From contig NZ_CAMPGZ010000248.1 in NCBI RefSeq assembly GCF_946885725.1, forward strand, positions 1 to 5,172: 5,172 nucleotides of DNA, read 5' to 3'. The stretch's first letter is position 1. The number at the start of each line of letters is the position of its first letter. Positions 1 through 5,172 of the stretch are shown piece by piece. The position numbers and the translations under genes were made by a program. A model generated the notes under the pieces. That model saw nothing but the letters and a program-made list of their open reading frames with translations, was not told the origin of the DNA and ran no database searches. The DNA is from an uncultured Nocardioides sp. GTDB taxonomy: Bacteria; Actinomycetota; Actinomycetes; Propionibacteriales; Nocardioidaceae.

Positions 1-116
1 TCCGGATGTTCGCGTGTCTGTCGGAGCCTCTCGGTCTGGTCTGGCCGCGGCCAGATGTCGTCCACGTGGCCGTCGGACACCCGCGCCGGGCGCGGAAGCC
101 TATGAGAGGGGCGATA
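1..116. other. Palindrome-bearing non-coding stretch at the left edge
   Basis: I recognise no gene here. A plus-strand frame is open from position 6 to 290, but it is rich in Arg, Pro and Gly, matches nothing I know and runs through the structured leader and ribosome binding site downstream, so I treat it as a chance frame of GC-rich DNA. The stretch holds a perfect 16-base palindrome at 40-55 (TCTGGCCGCGGCCAGA), an 8-base palindrome at 62-69 (CCACGTGG) and a short hairpin at 81-95 (CCGCG paired with CGCGG). Any of these could be an operator or the terminator of a gene left of the window. There is no T-run after the hairpin. Confidence 0.4.
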
Positions 117-240
117 GGGGTTGCCCCGCCTGGGCGAACCGAAGCATCGCCGGATGACGCGAACCGGGTCGGGAGATCCGCCTCTGCCGGCCGGGAACCC
201 GGGGGCGCGAGCGTGGACGCAACAACCCCGACCGGAGGAG
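117..240 (+). promoter_or_regulatory. Structured 5' leader, candidate riboswitch-like element
   Basis: GGGGTTG at 117-123 pairs perfectly with CAACCCC at 223-229 and closes a domain of about 113 bases. Inside it CGGAT (151-155) pairs with ATCCG (176-180), and a G/C-rich part follows with GGGAACCCGGGGG at 193-205. A strong Shine-Dalgarno, GGAGGAG at 234-240, lies only four bases after the closing helix, the usual arrangement for a leader that controls translation. An alternative hairpin, GGGG (117-120) with CCCC (124-127), would compete with the closing helix. The G-rich GGGAACC run loosely recalls one half of actinobacterial cyclic-di-AMP (ydaO) riboswitches, but I cannot find the conserved GACAGCTAACC half. 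The class is therefore unassigned, and the fold could be chance in GC-rich DNA. Confidence 0.35.
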
Positions 241-244
241 TCTC

Positions 245-382
245 ATGGCCACGCTTTCGCCTCACGGCACCGCTGACGGCAACCCGGTAGTCCTGACGAA
301 CCGCGCCCAGCCTGGCGTGCGCGGATTGACGCTGACGGGCGCGGCGCTCTTGCGCTTGGCGTCGGGCTCGGTCCCCGCATGA
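245..382 (+). CDS. Short ORF after a strong RBS, probably the truncated start of a lost gene
   Basis: A 45-codon frame starts at an ATG four bases after GGAGGAG (234-240), one of the best ribosome binding sites in the window, and stops at TGA 380-382. The product has a polar start (MATLSPHGTADG), then basic residues (NRAQPGVRG), then a mildly hydrophobic run (LTLTGAALLRLASGSVPA). This resembles the n- and h-regions of an export signal, as on actinobacterial cell-wall proteins, with nothing after it. An alternative is that its last third derives from a CadD transmembrane helix: the same frame continues past the stop into recognisable CadD residues (about 386-445). It overlaps the CadD remnant and shares ATGA with a second frame at 379. 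I favour a broken or fused gene start over a functional peptide. Confidence 0.35.
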   Translation: MATLSPHGTADGNPVVLTNRAQPGVRGLTLTGAALLRLASGSVPA

Positions 383-577
383 TGTTCGAGCACGGCCGAC
401 GTCGTGGACTACCGCATCGTCTTCCTCGTCATGCTTGCCGCGTGGTGATCGGACACTTCTTGGCGACAAGGCGACGTCACGAAGGCGTCGGTCCGCGGGT
501 CCACCTGGCGCTTCCCGTCGTGCTGATCGGGATCGGCGTGCTGATCCTGGTCGAGGGGCGGCGCCTTCGGACTTTGG
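355..577 (+). pseudogene. Decayed 3' end of a CadD-family cadmium-resistance transporter
   Basis: CadD proteins (LysE-related superfamily) are small membrane exporters with a conserved C-terminal helix ending in a motif like PVVLIGIGLLILIEGGAFGL. Here that tail is spread over several frames. One frame gives SSTADVVDYRIVFLVMLAAW (386-445) and meets TGA at 446-448. The next gives GHFLATRRR and then HLALPVVLIGIGVLILVEG (451-558). After one extra base at 559 the frame moves again to give GAFGLW (560-577). LGVG with VP around 355-376 may be the remains of the preceding DN-LGVYVP segment. The order of blocks matches the family, and at least two frameshifts plus internal stops rule out a functional product. 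The N-terminal two thirds is absent. The assignment rests on recalled family motifs, not an alignment. Confidence 0.6.
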
Positions 578-655
578 GCACCAGCGTCCGCACATCGGCT
601 AAGAGAGTGCGTCTTCTCGCGAGCCTCAATCACCCGGGAAATGGGACACACCTAG

Positions 656-1903
656 TCAGTGGTTCCCGTTGCACCAAGTGGTGGCCGCCGTCGAGGAGAG
701 AGCCAGGACTACGAGGATCATGATCGCGGCGTGGTACACCTCGGTCAGCTCCGGCCCCTGCCCGAGCTCGTACGCCACGATGTCGGTCACCACGATGACG
801 CTCGACAAGAGAAGGAGCCAGCGGCGGCTCCAGACCGACCGGCGCAGCATCCCGACCGCACAAACCACCGAGATGGTCGCCAGGGCGGCGGTCCCGTACA
901 GCAGCACTCGTTCAGAAGTCGGCGCGGAGCCGTCGAGGGCGAGAAGCGCGCGCAGCAGGGTCAAGGGGCCCAGCACGATGGTCAGGACGGCCGGCAGGAC
1001 CACTTGGAACGGGGCGCGTGTGCGCCCGTCCCGGTCCGTGATCACGGCGCCTGCGCCGGGAGTCGGTTGCACCGCCGACAGGTCGACGACCGGCAGCGTG
1101 CCATCGGTGTGCACGGTGTCCCCGCCCCCGTTGCGGGAGTGGTACCCGGTGGTGAAGTCGACGAGCGGCTCGACCGTGACACCGGGTTCGGCGTGACGGA
1201 GGGATTCGACGACAAAGTCACGTTCTACGTCGATGTCGGCGTCGATCTTGTGGGTGACCTGGAGCGTGAACAAGGACAGCCCCACTCGACGGTCATAGGT
1301 GGCTCCGGCCAACCAGTCGACGCGATGCCCGCCAGGGAGAAGCCAGGCCAGCGGTGTCTGCCACACCCGTATGTGGTGACGCTGCGCCGGGTTCCCGGAT
1401 ACCTCCTGCTGGAATGCGGCGTCCTGCGGACGGCCGAACAGCAGCAGGGGGCTCACCGGTGCCGTTGGATAGCTCTTCCCTGTGAGCGTCGCTGTGACGA
1501 TCCGGACCGAGCTGGCGAGGCCCACGGGGTCAGCCATGATCCAACCCGCGCGCGAGAATGCGGTGAGGAGCTGCTCGCGAGTTCCTTGAAACGCCAGGTT
1601 CAGCGGGTCTCCGAGCAATCCGTCTGAGGTGCGTGTCCGGCCGATGAAGTAGTCGGGCACGTAGATCGCCGACAGAATCCGGTTGAGCCTTGGCAAGGTC
1701 AGGTACGCCAGCACGAGCCAGAACGCCACCAGGACGAGCAGTCCCCACCACGACGTGTCGAAGCTCGCGCGCGCGAGAGCCCAAGCCAGCCAGACCGTCG
1801 ACAGCGTGCCGAAAGCGAAGTACGCCCGATCCGCGAAGTGGCTGCGGTCAACCGGCTGACCGGGCAGATCGAGGAACTTCTGCGGAACAACCTGTTGGGC
1901 CAT
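656..1903 (-). CDS. Membrane protein with LssY C-terminal-type domain
   Basis: This 415-residue protein starts at ATG 1901-1903 and ends with TGA at 656-658. Two hydrophobic helices come first (about residues 28-46 and 51-70). A soluble segment from about 81 to 255 begins YVPDYFIGRTRTSDGLLGDP, continues with NLAFQGTREQLLTAFSRAGW, and contains SPLLLFGRPQDAAFQQ, RHHIRVWQTP and ATYDRRVGLSLFTLQVTHKIDADID. This pattern fits the LssY C-terminal domain, named after the Legionella lss secretion locus; its biochemical role is not established. Four more helices follow (about 299-322, 331-351, 361-378, 386-405). In many relatives the domain follows DedA or PAP2-phosphatase modules; neither is visible here. 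The start has only a weak upstream GGGGTGAG as Shine-Dalgarno. The gene converges on the CadD remnant and lies 172 bases downstream of the UvrA-like gene. Its function is unknown, probably at the cell envelope. Confidence 0.8.
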   Translation of the reverse strand: MAQQVVPQKFLDLPGQPVDRSHFADRAYFAFGTLSTVWLAWALARASFDTSWWGLLVLVAFWLVLAYLTLPRLNRILSAIYVPDYFIGRTRTSDGLLGDPLNLAFQGTREQLLTAFSRAGWIMADPVGLASSVRIVTATLTGKSYPTAPVSPLLLFGRPQDAAFQQEVSGNPAQRHHIRVWQTPLAWLLPGGHRVDWLAGATYDRRVGLSLFTLQVTHKIDADIDVERDFVVESLRHAEPGVTVEPLVDFTTGYHSRNGGGDTVHTDGTLPVVDLSAVQPTPGAGAVITDRDGRTRAPFQVVLPAVLTIVLGPLTLLRALLALDGSAPTSERVLLYGTAALATISVVCAVGMLRRSVWSRRWLLLLSSVIVVTDIVAYELGQGPELTEVYHAAIMILVVLALSSTAATTWCNGNH

Positions 1904-2075
1904 GGCTGCTGCTGCTCACCCCGGCGGCTCGGAAAGGTCTCACTCGCTCGCAGTCCACCACTCGCTGCACCCGGATGCCTCACCCGTGGCGGGGGAGACA
2001 AGGTGCGCTGACCGTCCGGCGACGCTCGATCAGGTTGTCGGCGCGCGAAGTACGCCGAGTCGCTCCGTGACCTGA
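1904..2075. promoter_or_regulatory. Intergenic region between the UvrA-like and LssY-domain genes
   Basis: These 172 bases hold no gene. They should contain the end of the UvrA-like transcript and any promoter for the LssY-domain gene. On the minus strand TTGTCT (revcomp of about 1997-2002) followed 17 bases later by GCATCC is a weak -35/-10 candidate; I do not trust it as more than a guess. A short CTG/CAG triplet run (1904-1915) abuts the start codon of the LssY-domain gene and leaves it with a poor ribosome binding site. GATCAGGT occurs at 2028-2035 and again at 2074-2081, each followed closely by TTGTCG or TGTCG. Confidence 0.4.
2038..2058 (-). terminator. Candidate terminator hairpin after the UvrA-like gene
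   Basis: TCGGCG (2038-2043) pairs with CGCCGA (2053-2058) around a nine-base loop, starting about 17 bases beyond the stop of the UvrA-like gene. No U-run follows on the minus strand, which is common for actinobacterial terminators but makes the call weak. A second structure, the perfect palindrome GACCTGATCAGGTC at 2069-2082, overlaps the stop codon itself and could contribute. Confidence 0.35.
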
Positions 2076-4445
2076 TCAGGTCTTGTCGAGGTGGCGCGCG
2101 AGGTACGGCGCGGTCGCGCTTTCCTCGACCCGCGCGACATCGGCCGGCGTACCGGTCGCGACCACGCGGCCGCCCGCGTCTCCGCCGCCCGGTCCCAGGT
2201 CGATGATCCAGTCGGCGCTGGCGATCACGTCGAGGTTGTGCTCGACGAGCACCACGGTGTTCCCCGCGTCCACGAGGCGGTGCAGCTGGCGCAGCAGGAC
2301 CGCGGTGTCTGCGGGGTGCAGCCCGGAGGTCGGCTCGTCGAGCAGGTAGAGCGCGTGGCCGCGGCGGGCGGCCCGCTGGAGCTCGGTGGCCAGCTTGATG
2401 CGTTGCGCTTCGCCGCCGCTGAGCTCGGTGGCCGGCTGGCCCAGGCGGAGGTAGCCGAGTCCCACCTCACGCAACGTGTCGAGACTCCGGACGGCGGGCG
2501 GGACGTCGGCGAGGAACTTCGCGGCGTCGTCGACAGAGAGGGCCAGGACCTCGGCGATGTTCTTCCCGCGGTAGGTGATCTCGAGCGTGTCGGCGTCGTA
2601 CCTCGCCCCGTGGCAGGTCGGGCACGGCGCGTAGGTGCCGGGCAGGAAGAGGAGCTCGACGGCGACGAATCCCTCGCCCTGGCACGTCTCGCAGCGGCCC
2701 TCCGGGGTGTTGAAGGAGAACCGGCCGGCGCCGTACCCGCGGGCCTGGGCCTCGTCGGTCGCCGCGTACAACCTGCGCACCGTGTCGAACATCCCGGTGT
2801 ACGTCGCGAGGTTCGACCGCGGTGTCCGGCCGATGGGGCGCTGGTCGACGAGCACCAGACGGTCGAAGGACTCCAACGCCCGCGGATCCTGCGCGAGCAC
2901 CTGGCTGACCAGTGTCGACTTGCCCGAACCGGACACGCCGGTGACAGCGGTCAGCACGCACAGCGGGATCTCGACGGACACCTCATGCAGGTTGTGGAGC
3001 GACACCTCGGTCAGCTCCAACCAGTCCTGCGGGCGACGTACGTCGTGCTCGAGCCGCTCGGCGCGTCCGAACAGGTGGGCGCTGGTGGTGGACTCGGTGA
3101 CCTCCTCCAGGCCTGCGACCGGGCCGCTGTAGAGCACGCGGCCGCCGGCCTCGCCCGCGCCCGGGCCGATGTCGACGACCCAGTCGGCGCGGCGGACAAC
3201 GTCGAGGTCGTGCTCCACCACGAACAGCGAGTTGCCGGCGGCCTTCAGGCGGTCCAGCACCTCGAGCAGGGGTTCGGCGTCGGCCGGGTGCAACCCCGCC
3301 GAGGGCTCGTCAAGGACGTAGACGACCCCGAACAGACCCGAGCGCAGCTGGGTGGCGATCCGCAGGCGCTGCGCCTCACCGGGCGAGAGTGTCGTGGAAC
3401 TCCGCCCGAGGCTGAGGTAACCCAGGCCCAGGTCGAGGAGCACCTCGATGCGGGCGACCAGGTCGGTGCAGATCCGCACCGCGACCTCGTGGGTCTCCTC
3501 GGGCAGGTCGGCGACGGGACGCAGCAGCTCCACCACCTCGACGAGCGACAGCTTGTTGACCTCGGCGATCGAGTGCTCGGCGAAGGTCACCGCGAGGGCT
3601 TCGGGCCGCAGCCCGCTGCCGTGGCAGTCGGGGCACGGCGCGTCCTCGACGAACCGCAGCGCCCGCTCCCGCATCCGCTCGCTCTTGGAGTCGGCCAGAA
3701 CATGCATGACGTGCTTGCGGGCGCTCCAGAACTTCCCGTAGTAGCCGTAGTCGACGCGATCGCGCTCGGGCTCGATGAGCACCGACGGCTGCTCGTCGGT
3801 GAAGAGCAGCCAGTCCCGGTCCTTCTTCCGCAACCGACGCCACGGCCGGTCGATGTCGATGCCCAGACCCGTGACGATGCTGCGCAGATTGGCTCCCTGC
3901 CAGGCGCCCGGCCAGGCAGCGATGGCGCCCTCCCGGATGGTCAGCGACGGGTCCGGGACGAGCAGCTCCTCGGTGACGTCGTGGACCACACCGAGACCGT
4001 GGCAGTGCGGACAGGCGCCGGCCGGGGTGTTGGGCGAGAACGCCTCGGCCGGGAGCTGTTCGGCCCCCTCGGGGTAGTCACCGGCCCGCGAGTAGAGCAT
4101 CCGCAGCAGGTTCGACAACGTGGTGATCGTGCCGACCGATGAGCGGGGCGTGGCCGCGGCGCGACGCTGCTGCAGAGCCACCGCCGGCGGCAACCCGGTG
4201 ACCTCCTGGACGTGCGGAGCACCGACCTGCTGCAGCAGCCGACGCGCATACGGCGCCACCGACTCGAAGTAGCGGCGCTGGGCCTCGGCATACAACGTGC
4301 CGAAGGCCAGCGACGACTTCCCCGACCCCGAGACACCCGTGAACGCCACCATGGCGTCCCGAGGGATGTCGACATCGACGTGCCGCAAGTTGTGCTCGCT
4401 GGCACCGCGCACGCGCACGAACGCATCGGCTGCATGTGAGACCAC
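2076..4445 (-). CDS. UvrA-like ABC ATPase, short form without UvrB-binding domain
   Basis: This 789-residue twin-ATPase is a UvrA paralogue. ATPase half I has Walker [10 protein letters not shown] (37-45), signature [13 protein letters not shown] (353-365), Walker [15 protein letters not shown] (374-387) and switch His412. Half II has Walker [10 protein letters not shown] (503-511), signature [13 protein letters not shown] (675-687), Walker [15 protein letters not shown] (698-711) and His736. The second zinc module is complete (C585, C588, C608, C611). The first keeps only the [13 protein letters not shown] pair (C145, C148); a further CxxC (271-274) matches the RPCxxC element of UvrA. Canonical UvrA is about 940-970 residues. 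The spacing from Walker A I to the first cysteine pair is about 100 residues instead of over 200, so the UvrB-binding region is missing. Relatives such as Streptomyces DrrC confer resistance to DNA-binding drugs; a role in drug or lesion tolerance is inferred. The start is GTG at 4445: an in-frame TGA at 4473-4475 leaves no earlier start codon, and the N-terminus fits the family. Confidence 0.93.
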   Translation of the reverse strand: MVSHAADAFVRVRGASEHNLRHVDVDIPRDAMVAFTGVSGSGKSSLAFGTLYAEAQRRYFESVAPYARRLLQQVGAPHVQEVTGLPPAVALQQRRAAATPRSSVGTITTLSNLLRMLYSRAGDYPEGAEQLPAEAFSPNTPAGACPHCHGLGVVHDVTEELLVPDPSLTIREGAIAAWPGAWQGANLRSIVTGLGIDIDRPWRRLRKKDRDWLLFTDEQPSVLIEPERDRVDYGYYGKFWSARKHVMHVLADSKSERMRERALRFVEDAPCPDCHGSGLRPEALAVTFAEHSIAEVNKLSLVEVVELLRPVADLPEETHEVAVRICTDLVARIEVLLDLGLGYLSLGRSSTTLSPGEAQRLRIATQLRSGLFGVVYVLDEPSAGLHPADAEPLLEVLDRLKAAGNSLFVVEHDLDVVRRADWVVDIGPGAGEAGGRVLYSGPVAGLEEVTESTTSAHLFGRAERLEHDVRRPQDWLELTEVSLHNLHEVSVEIPLCVLTAVTGVSGSGKSTLVSQVLAQDPRALESFDRLVLVDQRPIGRTPRSNLATYTGMFDTVRRLYAATDEAQARGYGAGRFSFNTPEGRCETCQGEGFVAVELLFLPGTYAPCPTCHGARYDADTLEITYRGKNIAEVLALSVDDAAKFLADVPPAVRSLDTLREVGLGYLRLGQPATELSGGEAQRIKLATELQRAARRGHALYLLDEPTSGLHPADTAVLLRQLHRLVDAGNTVVLVEHNLDVIASADWIIDLGPGGGDAGGRVVATGTPADVARVEESATAPYLARHLDKT

Positions 4446-4522
4446 GTGTCGCTCGTACCCAGTTGCTGTCCCTCACGCATCGCGGTCACGTCGACGAGTC
4501 GTGCCGTCACATGTGTACCGGA

Positions 4523-4551
4523 GGAACGGTTCCGTGAGGAGGGGGCTCCTC
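4523..4551. promoter_or_regulatory. Inverted repeat and adjacent hairpin upstream of the UvrA-like gene
   Basis: GGAACGGTTCC (4523-4533) is a perfect inverted repeat with a one-base centre. Directly beside it GAGGAG (4536-4541) and CTCCTC (4546-4551) form a 6-bp stem around GGGG. Both lie 80-105 bases upstream of the UvrA-like start, where an operator or leader structure could act. UvrA-like resistance genes are often inducible, but no regulator gene is in the window, so the regulatory role is inference. Confidence 0.3.
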
Positions 4552-4731
4552 GTCACAGGCAGGAGTAGCTCGACGCGACCTCCCTCGTACTGGCCGATCG
4601 GAGCCAGCGTTCAGCGAGCAGCGGTGGACGGACCACGAGTCCACCCAGGTCTGCCCCAGGATGGCGCTTCCTACCAGCGGGGCCATCGAACTCGTCGTCC
4701 ACTCGCAGGTGCGTGACGCCTGCGTCTCTGG

Positions 4732-4746
4732 GCGGCGGAAGGACGC
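4732..4746 (+). repeat. Direct repeat, left copy, flanking the CxxC gene
   Basis: GCGGCGGAAGGACGC here matches GCGGCGGAAAGACGC at 5114-5128 at 14 of 15 positions. Looser similarity extends outward: CTGCG lies about ten bases before each copy, and TC and GGC follow at matching distances. The two copies bracket the microprotein gene. Confidence 0.4.
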
Positions 4747-4801
4747 ATCATCGTGGCGCCCGGCCAAGGGACTCTGGGGGTGGCGACAGAACTCCATCCA
4801 C

Positions 4802-4861
4802 GCAAATTTGCTCTTACCCTCAACCGATGGCTGCGTGCGCGACTACGGCACAATTCGGCCC
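4802..4861 (+). promoter_or_regulatory. Probable promoter/operator region of the CxxC microprotein
   Basis: This is among the most AT-containing parts of the window. A perfect 10-base palindrome, GCAAATTTGC, occupies 4802-4811 and could bind a regulator. CACAAT at 4849-4854 ends seven bases before the ATG at 4862, the spacing expected if transcription begins at the start codon. No Shine-Dalgarno is visible (the bases before ATG read ATTCGGCCC), which also fits a leaderless mRNA. No good -35 box is seen at the usual distance. Confidence 0.4.
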
Positions 4862-5008
4862 ATGACTGACGCGTCCTGCTTCTATTGCCTCACTGATCCG
4901 AACCACAAGTCGGTGCTCGTCCCCGCTGTGACCCTGTGGAAGGGCACGGCCCTCTGTGCCGACTGCGCATCGGTTACCGCTGCCAACGAAAAGGTCTGGG
5001 TTAGTTAG
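4862..5008 (+). CDS. 48-residue double-CxxC protein, probable small zinc-binding protein
   Basis: The product starts MTDASCFYCLTDPNHKS, continues with VLVPAVTLWKGTALCADCAS and ends in VWVS before TAG at 5006-5008. Cysteines 6, 9, 32 and 35 form two CxxC knuckles 22 residues apart, the classic four-ligand layout of a zinc ribbon, with a short beta-prone middle (VLVPAVTLW). Third codon positions are mostly G or C, as in the neighbours. I do not recognise a named family; similar tiny CxxC proteins are common in actinobacteria and usually have no known function. The frame is open upstream to an ATG at 4661, but that extension looks random and lacks a good ribosome binding site. The ATG at 4862 puts the first CxxC at the N-terminus, directly after an AT-rich promoter-like stretch. 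The gene is divergent from the UvrA-like gene and has a hairpin just after its stop. Confidence 0.6.
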   Translation: MTDASCFYCLTDPNHKSVLVPAVTLWKGTALCADCASVTAANEKVWVS

Positions 5009-5009
5009 C

Positions 5010-5029
5010 GCTTGGCTTCGTCGCTAAGC
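5010..5029 (+). terminator. Hairpin directly after the CxxC gene
   Basis: GCTTGGC (5010-5016) pairs with GCTAAGC (5023-5029) through seven pairs, one of them G-U, around the loop TTCGTC. The stem begins two bases after the TAG stop. No T-run follows, so it is either a U-less terminator or a 3'-end stabilising stem. Confidence 0.45.
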
Positions 5030-5172
5030 CTCAACACTCGGACTGGCGGCGGACCAAGTGCCGTAGTCGTCGGAGGCCTGACTGTGCAACGGATGCCGGG
5101 GTCTGCGGCATAAGCGGCGGAAAGACGCGGGTTCACGGCCCGCTCCGCGCAAAGATGACGGCTCCCGGGACA
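5030..5172. other. Right-edge stretch without a supported gene
   Basis: Two minus-strand frames enter from the window edge. One stays open for 55 codons to a TAA at 5005-5007, which would overlap the CxxC gene tail to tail and end RVLRLSDEAKR. The other stays open for about 50 codons. Neither shows a recognisable domain or the strong GC bias at third positions seen in the large genes. A convergent gene starting outside the window remains possible but unsupported. Confidence 0.35.
5114..5128 (+). repeat. Direct repeat, right copy, flanking the CxxC gene
   Basis: GCGGCGGAAAGACGC differs from the copy at 4732-4746 by one base. The bases after it (5127-5151) can fold like a tRNA T-arm followed by an acceptor strand, but the rest of a tRNA is missing. 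Confidence 0.4.

Larger units (their letters stand above)
4446..4861. other. Divergent intergenic region with inverted repeats, no recognised gene
   Basis: About 416 bases separate the divergent UvrA-like gene and the CxxC microprotein, and should hold both promoters. Three open frames cross it: minus 4507-4797, plus 4661 onward in frame with the microprotein, and a plus frame from GTG 4534 to 4716 preceded by GGAGGA. Their products are low-complexity, Arg/Ser/Pro-rich and unlike any family I know, so I do not call them. The visible structures are the inverted repeat at 4523-4533, the hairpin at 4536-4551 and the AT-rich palindrome at 4802-4811. I see no clear sigma-70-type promoter for the minus-strand gene. 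Confidence 0.5.

Noticed and set aside
117..229. Cobalamin riboswitch, suggested by GTCGGGAGATCCGCC (168-182), which resembles a B12 box
   Set aside because: The expected upstream core (GGGAA-CCGGTG and CCCGC-ACTGT elements) is absent, and there is too little sequence before the box.
379..723. 114-residue plus-strand ORF as an intact gene
   Set aside because: Only its middle matches CadD; the rest is out-of-frame sequence. It also runs over the end of the LssY-domain gene on the other strand.
2091..4142. 683-residue plus-strand ORF opposite the UvrA-like gene
   Set aside because: It is antisense to a clear coding sequence and its Arg/Gly/Val/Asp-rich translation has no domains; this is a usual artefact of high-GC codon use.
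656..4445. Single operon of the UvrA-like and LssY-domain genes
   Set aside because: The 172-base gap with a hairpin and palindrome between them argues for separate units, though readthrough cannot be excluded.
4507..4797. 96-residue minus-strand ORF upstream of the UvrA-like gene
   Set aside because: The composition is random-looking, the product matches no known family, and there is no convincing ribosome binding site.
5127..5151. tRNA 3' end: a 5-bp stem with a TTC-starting 7-base loop, then a 7-base strand and A
   Set aside because: The loop TTCACGG lacks the conserved A58 and pyrimidine 60, and no matching 5' acceptor strand (GCGCGGA) or anticodon arm lies about 73 bases upstream.
5005..5172. 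Convergent gene entering from the right edge on the minus strand
   Set aside because: Two different minus frames are open here, third-position GC bias is weaker than in the real genes, and no domain is recognisable.

Overview
The window is high-GC DNA with GC-rich codon third positions and actinobacterial-looking proteins. An actinobacterium is the best inference; nothing visible fixes the genus. Two large genes on the minus strand dominate, and the ends hold small, decayed or regulatory sequence.

Left end (1-655, plus strand): about 116 bases with palindromes but no convincing gene. A G/C-rich leader follows, closed by a perfect 7-bp helix (117-123 with 223-229). A strong Shine-Dalgarno (234-240) then precedes a 45-codon reading frame (245-382). 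Immediately downstream, split over several frames, is the eroded 3' end of a CadD-type cadmium-resistance transporter (about 355-577). The leader and ribosome binding site therefore now serve a truncated product, and the region looks like a decayed or rearranged locus.

Centre: 656-1903 (minus) encodes a 415-residue membrane protein with an LssY C-terminal-type domain between two sets of transmembrane helices. Upstream of it, 2076-4445 (minus) encodes a 789-residue UvrA paralogue. It has both ATPase halves but is shortened where canonical UvrA carries the UvrB-binding domain. This is the form linked to drug or DNA-lesion tolerance (DrrC-like) rather than core excision repair. The two genes are codirectional but 172 bases apart, with a hairpin between them, so they are probably separate transcription units.

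Right end: 4446-4861 is a roughly 400-base divergent intergenic region with several inverted repeats. It leads into a 48-residue plus-strand protein with two CxxC motifs (4862-5008), probably a small zinc-binding protein and possibly translated from a leaderless mRNA. A hairpin directly follows its stop. A 15-base near-identical direct repeat flanks this gene. The last 140 bases hold no supported gene.

I see no CRISPR array, insertion sequence, tRNA or rRNA, and no complete new defence or biosynthetic system. The most unusual parts are the structured leader joined to the broken CadD locus, and the repeat-flanked CxxC microprotein.
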